Part shown: positions 37,099 to 49,640 of the stretch, in pieces
Position numbering within the stretch: position 1 is the stretch's first letter
How the letters are laid out: each line of letters begins with the position of its first letter
Origin: Blasia pusilla
Lineage: Eukaryota; Marchantiophyta; Marchantiopsida; Blasiales
Reading direction: 5' to 3'
DNA: 64,000 nt
Assembly (NCBI GenBank): GCA_050084515.1
Contig: CM114273.1
Span: 16,492,001 to 16,556,000 of the forward strand
Notes under the pieces: model-generated
Databases searched by the model: none
Seen by the model: the letters and a program-made list of their open reading frames with translations, nothing else
What the model was told of the DNA's origin: nothing
Translations under genes and position numbers: made by a program

Positions 37099-39989
37099 TA
37101 TAGACCTATCAAAAAAGATAGGATTTTGATATTTGTATTGGAAATTATCTTATTTCGTTCATATGTTTAAAAAATCCATGAATAAACATTAAATTTGTAA
37201 GAACAAATCTAAGTTATTTTGTATAGAATTAATATGAAATTTTCAATCTATAATCACACAACATAAGACAAGTTCACAAACAAATATGAGAATGCTTCAA
37301 AATTGTATGGACAATTGAAATATTATTATTAGCAAGAATCTACCTTTTAGAATGGACATAAGATAGTTGATTGACTTAGCATCATGGCTTTGCAAAAAAT
37401 ACAATTATAATTTGATGTATTGTCTCATAATCCTATATACTATATTTTATGATATTGAAATGTGATTTTCATTCTAGACGGATCAATATTACAACATATC
37501 TTATATTGGAATATTTTTTTGGTTAAACTTAGAGTCTCTGACACAAGAAGGAATTTGATTGTTTCGTTTTTAATAGATAATTATGTGTATGTATAGCCTT
37601 ACCCATATTGATGGGTAAGATCCAACAAAAAGATCCAACATATATAGAATAAAGGAATGGAATCTCTAGAGTTGGACATCCAAAAACTTGATGGGGAAAT
37701 AGTGAAGATAAAGTTATGCTCATATATTAATAATTATAAAAATCTAACTTCTATTTTAAATAGAACTTAAAATATTTTACCTTATTAATTTGGGGAAAAA
37801 ATTGATCCCTTTTCCAAAATATGGTTTCAATTTCTCTCCCAACCAAAATTGAAATATAGAAATAATTTATAGAATCAAATGATTTTCATCCTTTTGAAGA
37901 ATGGTTCTTTTACACTATTCTCATACAACTCTGTGTAAAGTTTCCCAAAATAATATATGTAATTTTCATTCCCAACTAAACTTGGAAATTAAAAAAATTC
38001 AGTAATTTTACCTCTTAATAATAATGATATGGTGACATGAACAATCTCCTAAGATGATGTTCCTTGATTGGTATCTATGTGTATAATCCCATGGGTCAAA
38101 TTTAAAAGGCATGGCATGCCATCATATGAGTAAGAAAGGATATACTATTTCATCATGCTTGAGTGTATTGTGATAAGAAGAGAAAAAAATGAGTTATTCA
38201 TGGAGATTTTTTACATGGATAAGATTTCTTAAAGCCAAGCTCACATGCTTTAAATTTCCACGGGACTGGAAATGAAGTGAACATTATCAGATTCGACTCA
38301 TGGGCACAATGAAACATTTTATATGACTTACATGTTTAGTATATCATCCTCCTATTTGCACTATGTTAGGTTGAGAGGTTGAAATAAGCACCATGTGTGA
38401 AGCCTTTGAAATCTATTGAATTTTATTCTAATTTAACCCTATACTAGGAAAACATATAAAAAACGAAGGACAAAGAGGGTTTAGTTGTATATTCTTCTTA
38501 TTTTTTTTTATAAATATTTGTTATTCTATAAACTATCTCAATCTCAATAGAATTTTCCTAAATCTTCCTCATGTTATAAATACTTTCTATTTAAAATTGA
38601 ATCAAAAATGTATATTTCAATGATAAAAGATCATCCTTTACATTCTCTGTAACCAAAAGCTTGCAATATTATGTAATATTATTTGCATTAGCTCCTCTCA
38701 TGTTAGACTTAGGAATTTTTTAATATATCAAAAATTCATTTTTTTTGGCTTGTTGCAAGTATCCAACGGGAAAAGTTTCTGGATAAAATTTCCATCACCA
38801 GAAATATTATGTTCGAGATGTTAAAATGGAAAATTTTTGAGATTGGATTTTTGTGGTTGGAATATTTAGTCAAGAATATCTAATTCACAAGGTTTTCTGA
38901 TATTTTTTGAAGGAAATATTTAAAGGAAAATAGCCAACCGGACCGATAAGGTGTTCGGATTGGTTATGTTATCATAAATATCTACTTGGAAAGGTTTTTA
39001 GATCATTTTTTTTTCCAAAAAAAGTCTCACTGAAATCAACCAATTTGTAAAATATTTAGATTTCATGGAATTTTCTTATGGTCCTACTAAAGTCGAGCCC
39101 TGAGTGCAGAGGTTGCAGAATACAAGTTATTTTGCAGAGTCCTTATCCCTCCGACGTCCGATGGATTAAGATAATTTTTGTCCTTTCCGAACCAATTACT
39201 ACCCTGTTTAAGTAATAATTAGTCTCTTCCCACACGGGACCGTTCTTCTCCACGCCATGTTGTATTCTTCCTTTTTTAATGCGTGGGAATCGGAAGCTAA
39301 GCTTAGTGTTGCCCTAGTTTCTTCTCATCGTGTTAGTCTCTTGGAATTTCTTCCCACCTTGTTAGTTTCCGAGTTGTAGTCTTCTCCGAAGAGATCCTCT
39401 TCCCGAACCCTCTTCAAAAACTTAAGGCCGCATACTGGTTTCAGAGAAATTGGCCAAGAATATCTTTTCATAAACACCCACTTGAACCAGTATGCGGTCC
39501 TTCCCTTTGAGACGGGTAGCGGGGGAGAAGAAAATAATTAATACGTACGAGTAGAGGACACGTGGATACTTTAGATGGCTAGGAAAGAAAACAGTGAGAA
39601 CCTATGAGGAGCGCAATTATTTACTAGAAGTGCTAACAAAATTTTCAATTGGTAGAATTTCATGTTCCATATCTTTTTATTTCATTCCTCCAACCCGATA
39701 TATTACAGACTCATTAAATTAGTAAATTTTGACCACTCAAGATTTAAGTTGCAAAATTTTCCATGATATTTTAGAGAAGACATGGTACTAGATAAAACAA
39801 TTAGAGAATCGGGCATGGATTATAATTTATTTATAGATAATTTTTATCTACTGCATTTTCCTAAATGTATTCATAAAATTTTCCATTTACCTTTGTGAAT
39901 CATAAGATTTTCCGTTAAAAATAATATTTATGAGAATAAAAATGTGGGATTCTCTACTTGACTTTCTTTAAATTTTCGCATGTACTTTA
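37099..39989. other. AT-rich gene-free DNA
   Basis: No coding region or intact element seen. A pair of inverted 18-bp arms lies at 39424-39502. Confidence 0.5.
39424..39502. repeat. 79-bp element with inverted ends
   Basis: Left arm 39424-39441 (core CCGCATACTGGTT, 39428-39440) and right arm 39484-39502 (AACCAGTATGCGG, 39485-39497) pair with one bulged base. The spacer is about 42 nt. Could be a very short MITE. No clear target duplication. Confidence 0.8.
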
Positions 39990-42146
39990 CTAGGTAGTAA
40001 TGAACGGATAACGCATGGTAAACTTAAGGAGGAATCTCCAAAGGCGTCCCGGAAGAAAGATGCACTTCGATAAAAACGAGTGATGGAAAACCCATCGGAA
40101 GTACAAAAGAGGGGGACTCAAAGAGTCAAAACCTGAAGGCCACAACACGACCAGAAAAGGAAGAAGGGGCATTCCCCCTAACGCATTTAAACTCACCAAA
40201 AGCAGAGACAATATCAAGAACAACAAGAGAGCTATGACTACTACTAAGTGGGCCTCTAGCGCGGCGTCTCCCACAACCTGAGCCCGCCGCAAAATCCCAT
40301 TAGCCTGGGCACGCTGCAACGCTATGGAGAGCCGCCACAATACAGAATCGCAGAGCTAAGGACAACCCATTTCTCGAGTGGAGATGATGGGCGCGATCCG
40401 TAATGAACGAAGTCGAACCTCTCCCCCATAGCCCCATACATCTCTATGGCCGTGGGGATGAAGATGTGTCCTCGTGTAGTCGATTGTAGATATGTGTCTT
40501 CTTCGCCGCCGCCGCCGCCGCCGCTCCTTGTAGCATTCGCCCTTGGGCCACCACTTGGGCTCGACCGCCTCCCGCGCCAGGATCTGTGACTACCACGTCC
40601 GCCACAACCACCTCGGCCTCACGTGTCATGTAGAGATCGGCACGAATGAGGGAATCCCGCAAGGAGTAGTGCCTCTCTCTGCACATGGAAGCCACTCTCC
40701 CGAGCAATCGAACATGATATCCCGACCGCATCGTGAGTGGCTATCCTCTCACCCTAATCGACAGCGTGCCAAATGCACACCAAGTGGATCCAGGCTCGGC
40801 AACACTCGCAATGTGTCGAACCAACCACCGATGGTTGGGGAGGCCCAAGCGGAACCGCATCGATCGCTGTGGTATAGGTAAGTGGTGCGACACGGAAAGC
40901 TGGAGAAGGGGCGCCCCTACCCATGAGCTGCCCCTTTCCGAGCAAGAGCGAATACGGGCCCTAACCTCCATGGGGATATTCCGTCGGACATAGTGCCTCT
41001 AAAAATGCCTCAAAGTGGGCTTCCATCAAGGAAGATTGGAGCCCAGGATCGACCGGAGGTAACTAAGGAGGAGAAAGTGGGGAGACGGCTCTGGCCTCAA
41101 CTCGAAGGGAATCTCTACAAGCCGTGAGTGAAGATCAAGTGGGAAAGAGCCATCCTCGACCTGGGAGACGAGTGTAGAAGGAGCGGTCTATCTCTAACCA
41201 AAAATCGGGAGCAAAGGAGGGGTGCCACTATGGCCCAACTAAAAAAAAAGCGGAGGGCGCCACTAACTCGGTCGAGAGAAGACCTACTCCACCAAAAGAA
41301 ATCGGCCAAGAGGCCTCTCACGAGCTAACTCCCCCATGGGGCACTCTAAGAGCCGGGTCCTAGAAGATCCCCAAACACCTGCATGAGCTTCCTATCAAAG
41401 GATCTATATAGGGAAGAAAGGTGACTAGATGTCCGAGCAGTTCTAGTGAGGTAACCAGGTCTACGAGCAAAACAAGAAGAGAGAATGCCGAAGGCGACTT
41501 GAGGGTCACCAATCCTCGTAAGATCATCAACGTGGAGAAGATCCTCGGTAAGAGCCGCTGCCACGAAAGTCGATACAAAGTCCTGGCTCCCGAGCGGTAC
41601 TCCCAAGACTCGAAGCCCTCCGACAGGTCGCAAGAAGCCGTCGGGTAAATGTAGATCATCACGTAGGCCTAATGGAGACCAAGCCTTGCACTTCCCCACC
41701 TTCACCGCTGCACCGACACGTGCCAACTGTGCTGAAAAGTGCTCGAATGCAGGGACAACCAGATCTCCAAGACCAACAATATGAGTATCATCTGCCAGCG
41801 AAGGGAACATGCAACCCGGGAAAGCCTCCACCGTAGAAAGAACCGCTCGGTAATGAGCCACAGCAAACAACGCGCCACCCAGAGGGTCACCCTGACGAGT
41901 CCCGGTAGCAGACTCCAAGACCGTGACCTCCTCCTCGAATCGACCATGGTGGAAATAGAGGGCCGAAGGGGCCCCATAAAAAGCCTGCACAAAGGGAATG
42001 AGGCTCGCCATGGGGCCACCCGCGTCCCTCAACTCTGTGAATATAGTAGCCCGAGATACTGAGTTGAAGGCGTTCTCCACGTCCGGAAGAAACGAAGGGA
42101 TGAAGCCGATCACGAGTTCCCGAATGTATCCTATCCACTTGGCCAA
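39990..42146 (-). pseudogene. 5'-truncated non-LTR-type reverse transcriptase
   Basis: Minus strand 42146-41346 is a 266-codon frame with RT signatures: DVENAFNSVSR (block A; first catalytic Asp), GTRQGDPLGGALFA (block B), and SLADDTHIVG, in which LADD stands in the YADD position of block C. Downstream, in shifted frames, fragments continue (segment RAQANGILRRA near 40300). The upstream half of the RT and any endonuclease are missing, so the copy is 5' truncated and broken. The 3' limit is approximate; no clean poly-A was found. It ends about 670 bp upstream of the PLAC8 gene, on the opposite strand. Confidence 0.8.
40505..40524. repeat. (CCG)n trinucleotide run
   Basis: Six to seven CCG units within the decayed retroelement, producing the Ala run in the minus frame. 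Confidence 0.85.
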
Positions 42147-42814
42147 TTACTGGTGGAACTAATACTAGTAAATAAATACTAATAAATAATAAACTGTATG
42201 TATGACCGAACAGGGCATCCATAAACAAGCATGCGTGTCGTGGATGGAAAGTATGGTTTAAGCCATGAGATGGACATGAAAAGCATAGATGATAGCATCC
42301 AATGTCCCCGTTGGCGCGTAGTGGTGCCGCGTCTCGTTGCCCGAAGTAAGGGAGGATCCTTGAGTCCAAAGTCAGGGCGAACGGCGCGCTGGCGTCATCC
42401 ACGTCTTCTGGAAGGCCGTCCGTCCGGCGGTCGGTCGGTCGGTCGGTAGTATGTGCCTCCGTCCTGGAAATTGTGCCCCGGCCTGCACGACCTCAGGTAG
42501 CTGATCGGAGAGCTTGATAAGCACGCGGAGGCATCCAGTCTCCTAGCTGTCTTGGGAATAATCTGGGTTAGTTGTCGTCGATCGATCTGTAGAGCTGTGG
42601 ATTGAGCGAGGCGAGCTTTGACCGAGCTTTCGAAGCATTCGATTTGGTGTGGCGTGTCTGGGGTAGGGTAGGAATTGAAGTTTCTTTGCCTGGTTTTAGA
42701 AAGAAAGGGAGAGGAGGCTAAAGAGGAGCGGAGTGGCGAATCGAGATACACAGGTTCTTGATCGAGGCGGAGGTCTAGGTCAGTTCAATTGTGGTGGTAG
42801 GAAGGAAGGAGAGA
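42147..42814 (+). promoter_or_regulatory. PLAC8 5' UTR and promoter region
   Basis: Non-coding stretch between the retroelement and the PLAC8 ATG. It contains a CGGT tandem run (about 42424-42447, GGTCGGTCGGTCGGTCGG). The last 100 bp are GA-rich, typical of a plant leader. No TATA box is assigned. Confidence 0.4.
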
Positions 42815-44788
42815 ATGGCGAGTCACGAGGAGCAGAAGCCGTTGATGGAGGAGGATTTAGAGTTGTACAAGGGTGAGAAGGAGCCCGAGAGCAAGACTGG
42901 AGAATTGGATGCGAAGGTTCCTGTGGTGCATGGTGCGCCCGTTGGAGATGAAATTGCACTGGGAGAGCCAGTGCCCCGACAGCGCCACGCTTGGAGCACG
43001 GGACTATTTTCTTGCTTCGGCAACAACGACGAATTTTGCGGCAACGACCTGGAAGTTTGTAAGTTTTCTTTTTCGTCGTCCTCCTTACGTCAGGACCTGC
43101 ACAGCTCATCTACTGCTACTGCTGTGCGCGGAACGTGTGTCTTGGACTTTTATGATGATAGTGCGAGTTAATGTGCCATTTGTTTTGCTGGGAGAGTCTT
43201 CTCGAGCGACTGTAAAGTTTATCAGTCGGAGGTTGTGTAGGTTTGTGATACACATTTACTGTCGTTTCGCTGTTCGAGGTCTCGTGGTTCGCTCTCGATG
43301 GAAAATGGCCTTGTTGAGCAATGTTCGCTTGAGACTTCAGAATGCGGCGACAATCACGCTTATTCTTTGATGAACTTCTTCGGCGAATATTAAGAAGATG
43401 GATTCGTTTGGTTGATTTTCTACATCAGATCTGAGCCAGTATGAGTAGGTGGACCTCGGATTCTCTTGTGCTCATCTTTACTCTCGTGGAATGCGCATCA
43501 TCTGATTCCTTTACTTCTTTGGAAACACTTGCGACCACATAGCGCTTCACTCCGATTACAGATGACGTGATTGTTTACGAAGACTTCAGTTTTTGAAGGC
43601 TCCGACGGATGTTTTGTGTATCTGCAGTCGCGTGAGGTCTAACTATGTTGAGCATCTTGAAGAGTCAAGGTTAAGCTATTTCCACCGAAGTGTATTTGGG
43701 ACATGCCTATCAAGGGTGGAAAATGTCTCGCATCTCTCAAAAGCTTCCAAGTCGCATGTGTGCTATCTCATGAAAGCCAACTGAAGTGGCCTGGAACGCT
43801 CCAGTACCGTGTGAGCCTTCCTGGTTGGAAGAAGTATGCGATGTCTCTGTTTCATGCTGGCTCCTAGGAATTTTTTTCGTCCCATTTGCAGCAGCTCCTC
43901 TGGCGCCTCTGTTGTTGTCTTCTGTCCTGTCTCGTTTCCTTATTTTAGATTGCGAATTGAGACAACGAGACCTCAGTTTGGGAGTCGAGTCGGATATGAA
44001 GACTCTACATTCTCTCGACGGGCTAACTGGTCTATGCCTTGGAAACCTGCCAAAGCAGCCCAGCCAAAATTGATATGCTCCTATTTTGTCGGGTAGATTT
44101 TGCATGAGGAATTGGTACACCCCTCTTTTGGCTTTCGGCTGGTTGTTAATAATGAAACTTCTCCCTGTGATCCGTGGCAGGTGTGTTGGGTTTGTTTGCC
44201 CCATGTGTACTTTATGGCAGCAACATGGAGCGCCTCTTCCCAGGGCGATCTACTTTTGCAAGCCACTGCATGGCCTACAGCAGCCTCTATTTCATGGGTC
44301 ACTTTCTCTTCAACGGAAATCTTCTTGCCCCGTGCTTCTCATTTCCAAGTCGAGGTGCTATTCGCCGCACTTACAACTTGCAGGTAAGAAACACTCAATT
44401 CTCTTTTTTTGTCTGCAGCTTGCAGAGAGTCTATGTGACCCTCTATTCATTTACACTATTTTTATCTCAGATGAAAGAGAGATGAGTGATTTTCAGCTTC
44501 GTTTGATATGAACTTGTTTGTCTTGTGCAGGGAGATGGTGAATCTCTAGCCAACTCTGCAGGGTGCTGCGCATGCGTGATTGAGGACGAGGACAGGCGAG
44601 AACGTTGTAATGAATTCTTTGACTTTGCTGCCCACATTTGCTGTCACCCATGCTCTCTATGCCAAGAAGGTCGTGAGATTCGTCGCAGGACTGTTCATCC
44701 AGCACACAGACCTCGTTATTACACTCCGCTGGCTCCCCCATCAGAGCAGGTTATGTCACCTCAGGAAGATCACCTCAGGAGTAACTAA
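42815..44788 (+). CDS. PLAC8-family Cys-rich protein, 3 exons, 234 aa
   Basis: Exons 42815-43058, 44181-44383 and 44531-44788 (GT-AG, phases consistent, TAA stop). PLAC8-domain proteins are small Cys-rich, usually membrane-associated proteins; plant members include regulators of organ size and metal tolerance. This one resembles the Arabidopsis At5g51400 / At1g11380 type. Visible are WSTGLFSCFGNNDEFCGNDL closing exon 1, then EVC-VLGLFAPCVLYGSNMERL across the junction, LAPCFSFPSRGAIRR in exon 2, and the domain end CCACV ... AAHICCHPCSLCQEGREIRRR in exon 3. The N-terminal 50 residues are acidic. Intron 1 is 1122 bp. The ATG at 42815 was chosen over an in-frame upstream GTG. The gene converges with the ABC gene. 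Precise function unknown. Confidence 0.93.
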
Positions 44789-47066
44789 TTGAAGTCTTTG
44801 CCTAACAATGGGATGGCGCCATTTTGAAACTAGTTACGGAATAATGCTTGCTATCATCGCAATTTGAACTTGTTATTGTCTTGAGAGCTATGGCGCGGAA
44901 GACTGGCATTTGCCAACAATTGTCAGTTCTCATATATTTATTGTTTTTACTTTGAGATGGTTAGTTGATGAAATCACATACAATCAAAGTGAAAATGGCT
45001 CTAGTGCAGGGGTGCTTTTGGCCTAAGTAATTAAATCCAAGACTTAATTGCCCTCTCCATCCAGGTGTGCTTTGTGAGTGGTGCTTTCTCGTTAAGCGAC
45101 AAAGGCAGACACTTATGATGTGCACATGGGATAGAGTTTTGAATGTAGAATGCTAATTTGGAGCTACACCAGTGGGAAAGAATATACTCCACTGAAAACA
45201 TCTGTCATTTCATTGGAGACGAACAGGATAACTGGAAATGAAAGTAGAGCCGTGTAAATGTTTTCTTCTGAATTGTGTTACATATTCAAAACTCCAGACC
45301 TTCAACTAAAAGTTTTATTTTTGGGGGTGTATTCAGCAACGTTGAGGTTCTGTGGATTCTTCTGAACGATACGTAATTGCAGCAGAAGATGAATGTGAGT
45401 CATGGTTGAGAAAAATGGTGTGATTTAGTGGCACTTGCCGCACATGCTGTGTCGAAGGTCATAAAGGTATTCAGAGATGGGGCTTGAGGCTGTACGCTGC
45501 TGCTACCACCACTAATTGAATTGTACATTTGGATTGGAGTTTCCGGTGTAGAATTAAGGTACTTCAAATGACGGCTGCATTGTATAGGGTAAAATTTTAA
45601 TTTTTTAAACTGAATACTGACAAGTTTGATTGTGCTCTCGGATATGAATGATTTGTTGGAGTACAATGGACGTTTAATGTTCAGGACGAGGAATGTGAGT
45701 GGAGGGAACGGGTCTATCAATTTGATCGATTTGCACGTCTGTTGTGTGTTGTGAAGCTGTTGCAGAAAGACTATGAAATATCTCCACCACTTCCCGGCTA
45801 ATTCTCTGAAACTTAGTGAAATCTGGAAAGCGGATTTTGGAATAAATGCGCTGCCCTCGAGCACATTACCACCAATAATGACATGATCGAGGTTGGTAGG
45901 TTGGAGAGAAAATGACGGTATATCAAACTTTTGGCCAAAAATGCATGACAGATATCGTCATCATGGTCATAGAGTCGCTCACGGGCTACAAAGTATGTTT
46001 CAGTAAAATACTGACAGGCTGGTATCGAAGTTAAAAGCAGAACAACATAAGATTAAAGAAGATCAAAGACGGATCGCATAAACTTCCGAGGACGATAATT
46101 ATTGTGTGAAGCGGACAGGGAGAAGTTATGACTTCCCTTTTGAACTAGGAACGGAAAATCATAAACATCTATCACGTAGCCCCGCATCCGCAGATGCAAA
46201 GCTGGATGTTCCGTCCCTCGTTACATTGGTCTTGCACTGCAAGGTACAAAATTTACATTCTGGGCTCGCACGGGCCCAACACTAATGCTCCGGCCCCCAT
46301 GTGGGACCAAACCTATGCCTTTTGACGTACATACTTGCCACTTCCTATTTGTGGCGAGTATGTACGTCAAAAGGCCCACAGAATTTTCCGGGCGAGATAC
46401 ACCCTCACAGGACTTCCACGAGTGGATCGCATGAATCATCAAAGTACGTTCGAAACCCCATTTTCGGTTGCCTCCGAGAACTTACAACTAGCGAGCTGAA
46501 AAAAGGCCTTCACTTACGGGATGCCAACTGGCACTCACAAGAAAAGATGGAAACTACCTATACCATAGGTCACGTCTGCGTGCTCGACAGACGAGCAGGA
46601 GTGTGGTTGGCAGAAGCATTCGCTATATTCCAGAAAATTGAGCGTCGTGTTGTGACTTATTCAGGAGAACACTGCTCCAGTTAAAGCAAGAACTGAAACT
46701 AACAGCAGGAGGGAGTGGCTTGCCAGTGATGCTCAGCCTCAGACGTTGCAAGCCTGGGATCCTTCCTCCCTGGACTCGCGTCATCAAATGCCGGCAGGGT
46801 ACACAAGCTTGCTAAGCAAGTCTCAAGATCCATAACACCAGTCTGTTCAATATGTAGTTCAATCCAGAGTCTAAAGGGGATTGAAGTAATCAGCATCACC
46901 ATGCCTGCTAGACCTCCAATAAATTCGACTGGCATGGCTTGCATTAATGCGTGACAATTATAATGAATCTCTATCTAATTGAGCCATCTTACAATGCTAC
47001 GGAAATCAGATTGGAGTGACATCCTTCGTTCTGACTAAAGCTGAACTCAATCCGGCAGATATTGCT
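44789..47066. other. Intergenic DNA between the convergent PLAC8 and ABC genes
   Basis: Contains the 3' UTRs of both genes. ORFs here (for example 45400-45864 and 46699-46944 on minus) show no family I recognise. The only structure is the hairpin at 46318-46374. Confidence 0.5.
46318..46374. repeat. 24-bp hairpin with one mismatch
   Basis: Arms 46318-46341 (CCTTTTGACGTACATACT...) and 46351-46374 pair at 23 of 24 positions; the exception is a T/G that would be a G:U pair in one RNA sense. The loop is TTCCTATTT. A further TGTGGG / CCCACA pair (46300-46305 and 46375-46380) extends it past a 12-nt bulge. Confidence 0.93.
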
Positions 47067-49193
47067 CTATCTTAAAACTCTGTTGGAGCTGAGGTCGTAC
47101 AGCTTGTTCTTATCTTCTCCGGCAAGAGTAGAATGAAGACGACCTGCAGCCCATCCGTTGTTCAAAGGTACAGGATCTCCGGTAACCCTCGTGCCTTCTG
47201 GCTGCTCGTCATACTCTGGCAGGCCTTGAGCTCTTCTCTCCCTGCGCACTTTTCTCTGTTCTTCAAGTTCTTTCCTGAGCCACTTCTCTATTGTTCTCTG
47301 GCAGACCAGAACAAAATAGAAAGATAAAACGAAATCCTGTCAGCGGCAAATTCTTATCTGAAATCTGAATGGCAAGCAAAGCAACAAAATTACTGTACTG
47401 TAGGCTCATAGCGAATTCCAGTTTCATTGCAGATAGTCACATGACAAGATCTAATGCACATCCGAGCTTAAAATAAAATGGGAGACCTCAACCGACCCTG
47501 GACACTTTGGTTTCCAAGTTCCGAGATGAGAATGTACCATGAGAGAAAGCTCCCTCAAATCGCCTATCTCCTTGAGAGGTTTCGCCAATTGCAGTTTTCC
47601 ATGCGCCACATAAGCCTACAGGAGAGAATCCATGAGAACAAACCCCCACAATGAACTTCCCAGCCATCTCCATCAATCCATCCAGGCAGGGCAAGAAAAA
47701 GGCAATAGGGAGCAAAACATCTAGCTGCTTCAACTTTGGTGGACTAGCTGTCGGACTCTCTGAGGTGGAAAACTATGAGCGAGAGAAACTGGAAGAGGTA
47801 AGGCTGTCAAACCAAGTGTGTGGGCCATGACTCCAGCCCATCAAAAATGTGTGTAGCATAAATGATGGTGGCTCCCTTCTCCTCACATTCAGATTTTAAG
47901 AATGCGATCAGGTCTGCTCTTGCAAGAACATCAAGGTCTACTGTGATCTCATCCAACAGCAAAACCTGCGTATTTCATAGTCCATCCATTCTTAAGTCCG
48001 AAACGACGACGAATTTCCATTAAACCTTGGTTCTCTTCGTTCATTGTATGCTTCACAGAGATCTACGCATTCGAGCTGCTGGAGGCGACAACAAAAGTAA
48101 AAGCAAGAACAAAAGTCGTCTCAAGAAAGAGGACCTTGTAAGGCCGTAGAAGGCCCATGCAGATCTGAACTCGCCTCCGCTGCCCATCTGAGACAGTGTG
48201 CATTCGCCAATCGAGGTCTATGTCCAAAACCTGCAGATAAGTGTATATCATTTTTCCCGCAGGAGTATGACAGCAAGTGGATGAAACAGCAACCAGTGGG
48301 AGACCTAACAACACAAATTTCCACACAGTGTTCCATACCTTGATAAGCTCGGCCCTTCTCTTCGGATCAACGCCTTGAACACCAAATATCATCTTCTGAG
48401 CTGCGATGTCCATTTGTAAAGGGACGTCAAATCCCGCAAATGCAACTTCTCTTCTCCACTGCAAGAGCAACCAAACGCGGACATTGTGACTTATCTTGCC
48501 GAGCCATTTTGTTTTTGAATTCTGCTTCTCGCAGTCTGGAGCTGGCAGCTCTCCTGACCACACTGCAGCATTTGCCAAGTGACCGGGCAATTTCAGGATC
48601 CAAACTCTACCAGAACCAATCACACAGCAAGCACCTAAAAGGAAAGAGTGCGCGATTAGCATACTTCTGTACCTCTCCACCAAGATATGCTAGATCCCCA
48701 CTAGACGTGAGGCCAGTGTCATGGAATGCCGGTCGTCCTAAGACCCGCACCATGTCTGGATCCACCATATGCTTTCCCCCGAGTATTTTCAACAAAGTGG
48801 TCTTCCCTGCACATGAATTGGACATTAAGAAAACAGCTTCTGTTCGCCCAAATTTGAACTGGATTTCATGGAAGTCCACCAGTCCCTGTATTTGGGGTGT
48901 CTGTTTCGCGGAAAGGCTAATCGGTGAATACACAAATCCACTCTCTTGAAACGATCACATGCTTCTGAGAATCCGCTGTGCCTGTGCTATACGTTGGGCA
49001 GCAACGGAGAACATGGTGGGGTACCTGCGCCATTAGCACCAACGAGAAGGCAGCGATCCCCTGTTCGTAGAGTGAGTGAAAATCCTTCAATCAAAGGCTT
49101 CGCTCCGGGAGGAGGATGTCCATCTATCCCTGGATACGTGAATTTCAGATCCTTGATTTCGATAGTCACGATCTTTTCCCCTATCGTTGGCAT
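47067..49193 (-). CDS. Soluble ABC ATPase, ABCI19/20/21 (CAF16-like), 7 exons, 326 aa
   Basis: A single nucleotide-binding-domain ABC protein without membrane segments, of the plant ABCI19/20/21 group (yeast CAF16-like); Arabidopsis members form a cytosolic/ER-associated complex linked to cytokinin and seedling growth. Exons (minus): 49193-49025, 48806-48673, 48458-48339, 48230-48135, 47965-47813, 47615-47538, 47297-47067. Phases all agree, TAG stop. Walker A GANGAGKTT spans the exon 1/2 junction (about residue 53). The signature loop is [10 protein letters not shown] (about 155), Walker B with catalytic Glu is [12 protein letters not shown], and the H-loop is ATHIFDGLE. The Arg/Glu-rich C-tail ends [18 protein letters not shown], diagnostic of this group. 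The exon 5 donor (GTTTGA) is weak. No lesion seen. Confidence 0.95.
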
Positions 49194-49640
49194 TTCCTCT
49201 CTCTCGAAATTGTGTTCCAGTCAATTTTTCGCAAGACACTTGAATGTGCTATCCTCTTTCTGCGGAGGATACGGGGAGATGACGATCTTCCCTGTTCCCG
49301 GTCCGCTGAAGCGGGAAGCTCTGTTCTTCAGCGACGCATGTGCGTACGCGCACCCGGTCCTCGGAACTTGGTTCGTGCAGAGAGGAATTTAGGTCTCTGG
49401 AAAATGGTCTGGGCGTCTCCGCACAGAGAGAGAGCGTGTTTGACATGGGCATCGTCCATTTTGCTTCGCTGCTCTTGTGGAGAATTTGGGAGCACAGAAT
49501 GATGATTCCCAACTCGAACACGTCCCCCCCTAAAGTCCTTTCGGCCTTTGGGCAGCTCCATCCGATCGGGGGCTCAATTAGTGGTACTAATTGTAGCGCG
49601 ACTCAAAGTCGTTCCAGTGCGGATACATGCCGTATACACG
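49194..49640 (-). promoter_or_regulatory. ABC gene 5' UTR and promoter region
   Basis: Moderately GC-rich stretch upstream of the ABC ATG. Overlapping ORFs on both strands look like chance. The transition to AT-rich DNA at about 49640 marks the end of the gene's upstream region. Confidence 0.4.

Noticed and set aside
43737-44204. 155-codon minus ORF overlapping PLAC8 intron 1
   Set aside because: It lies antisense to an intron and exon of a well-supported gene.
45400-45864. 154-codon minus ORF between PLAC8 and ABC
   Set aside because: Composition and lack of family features suggest chance or UTR sequence.
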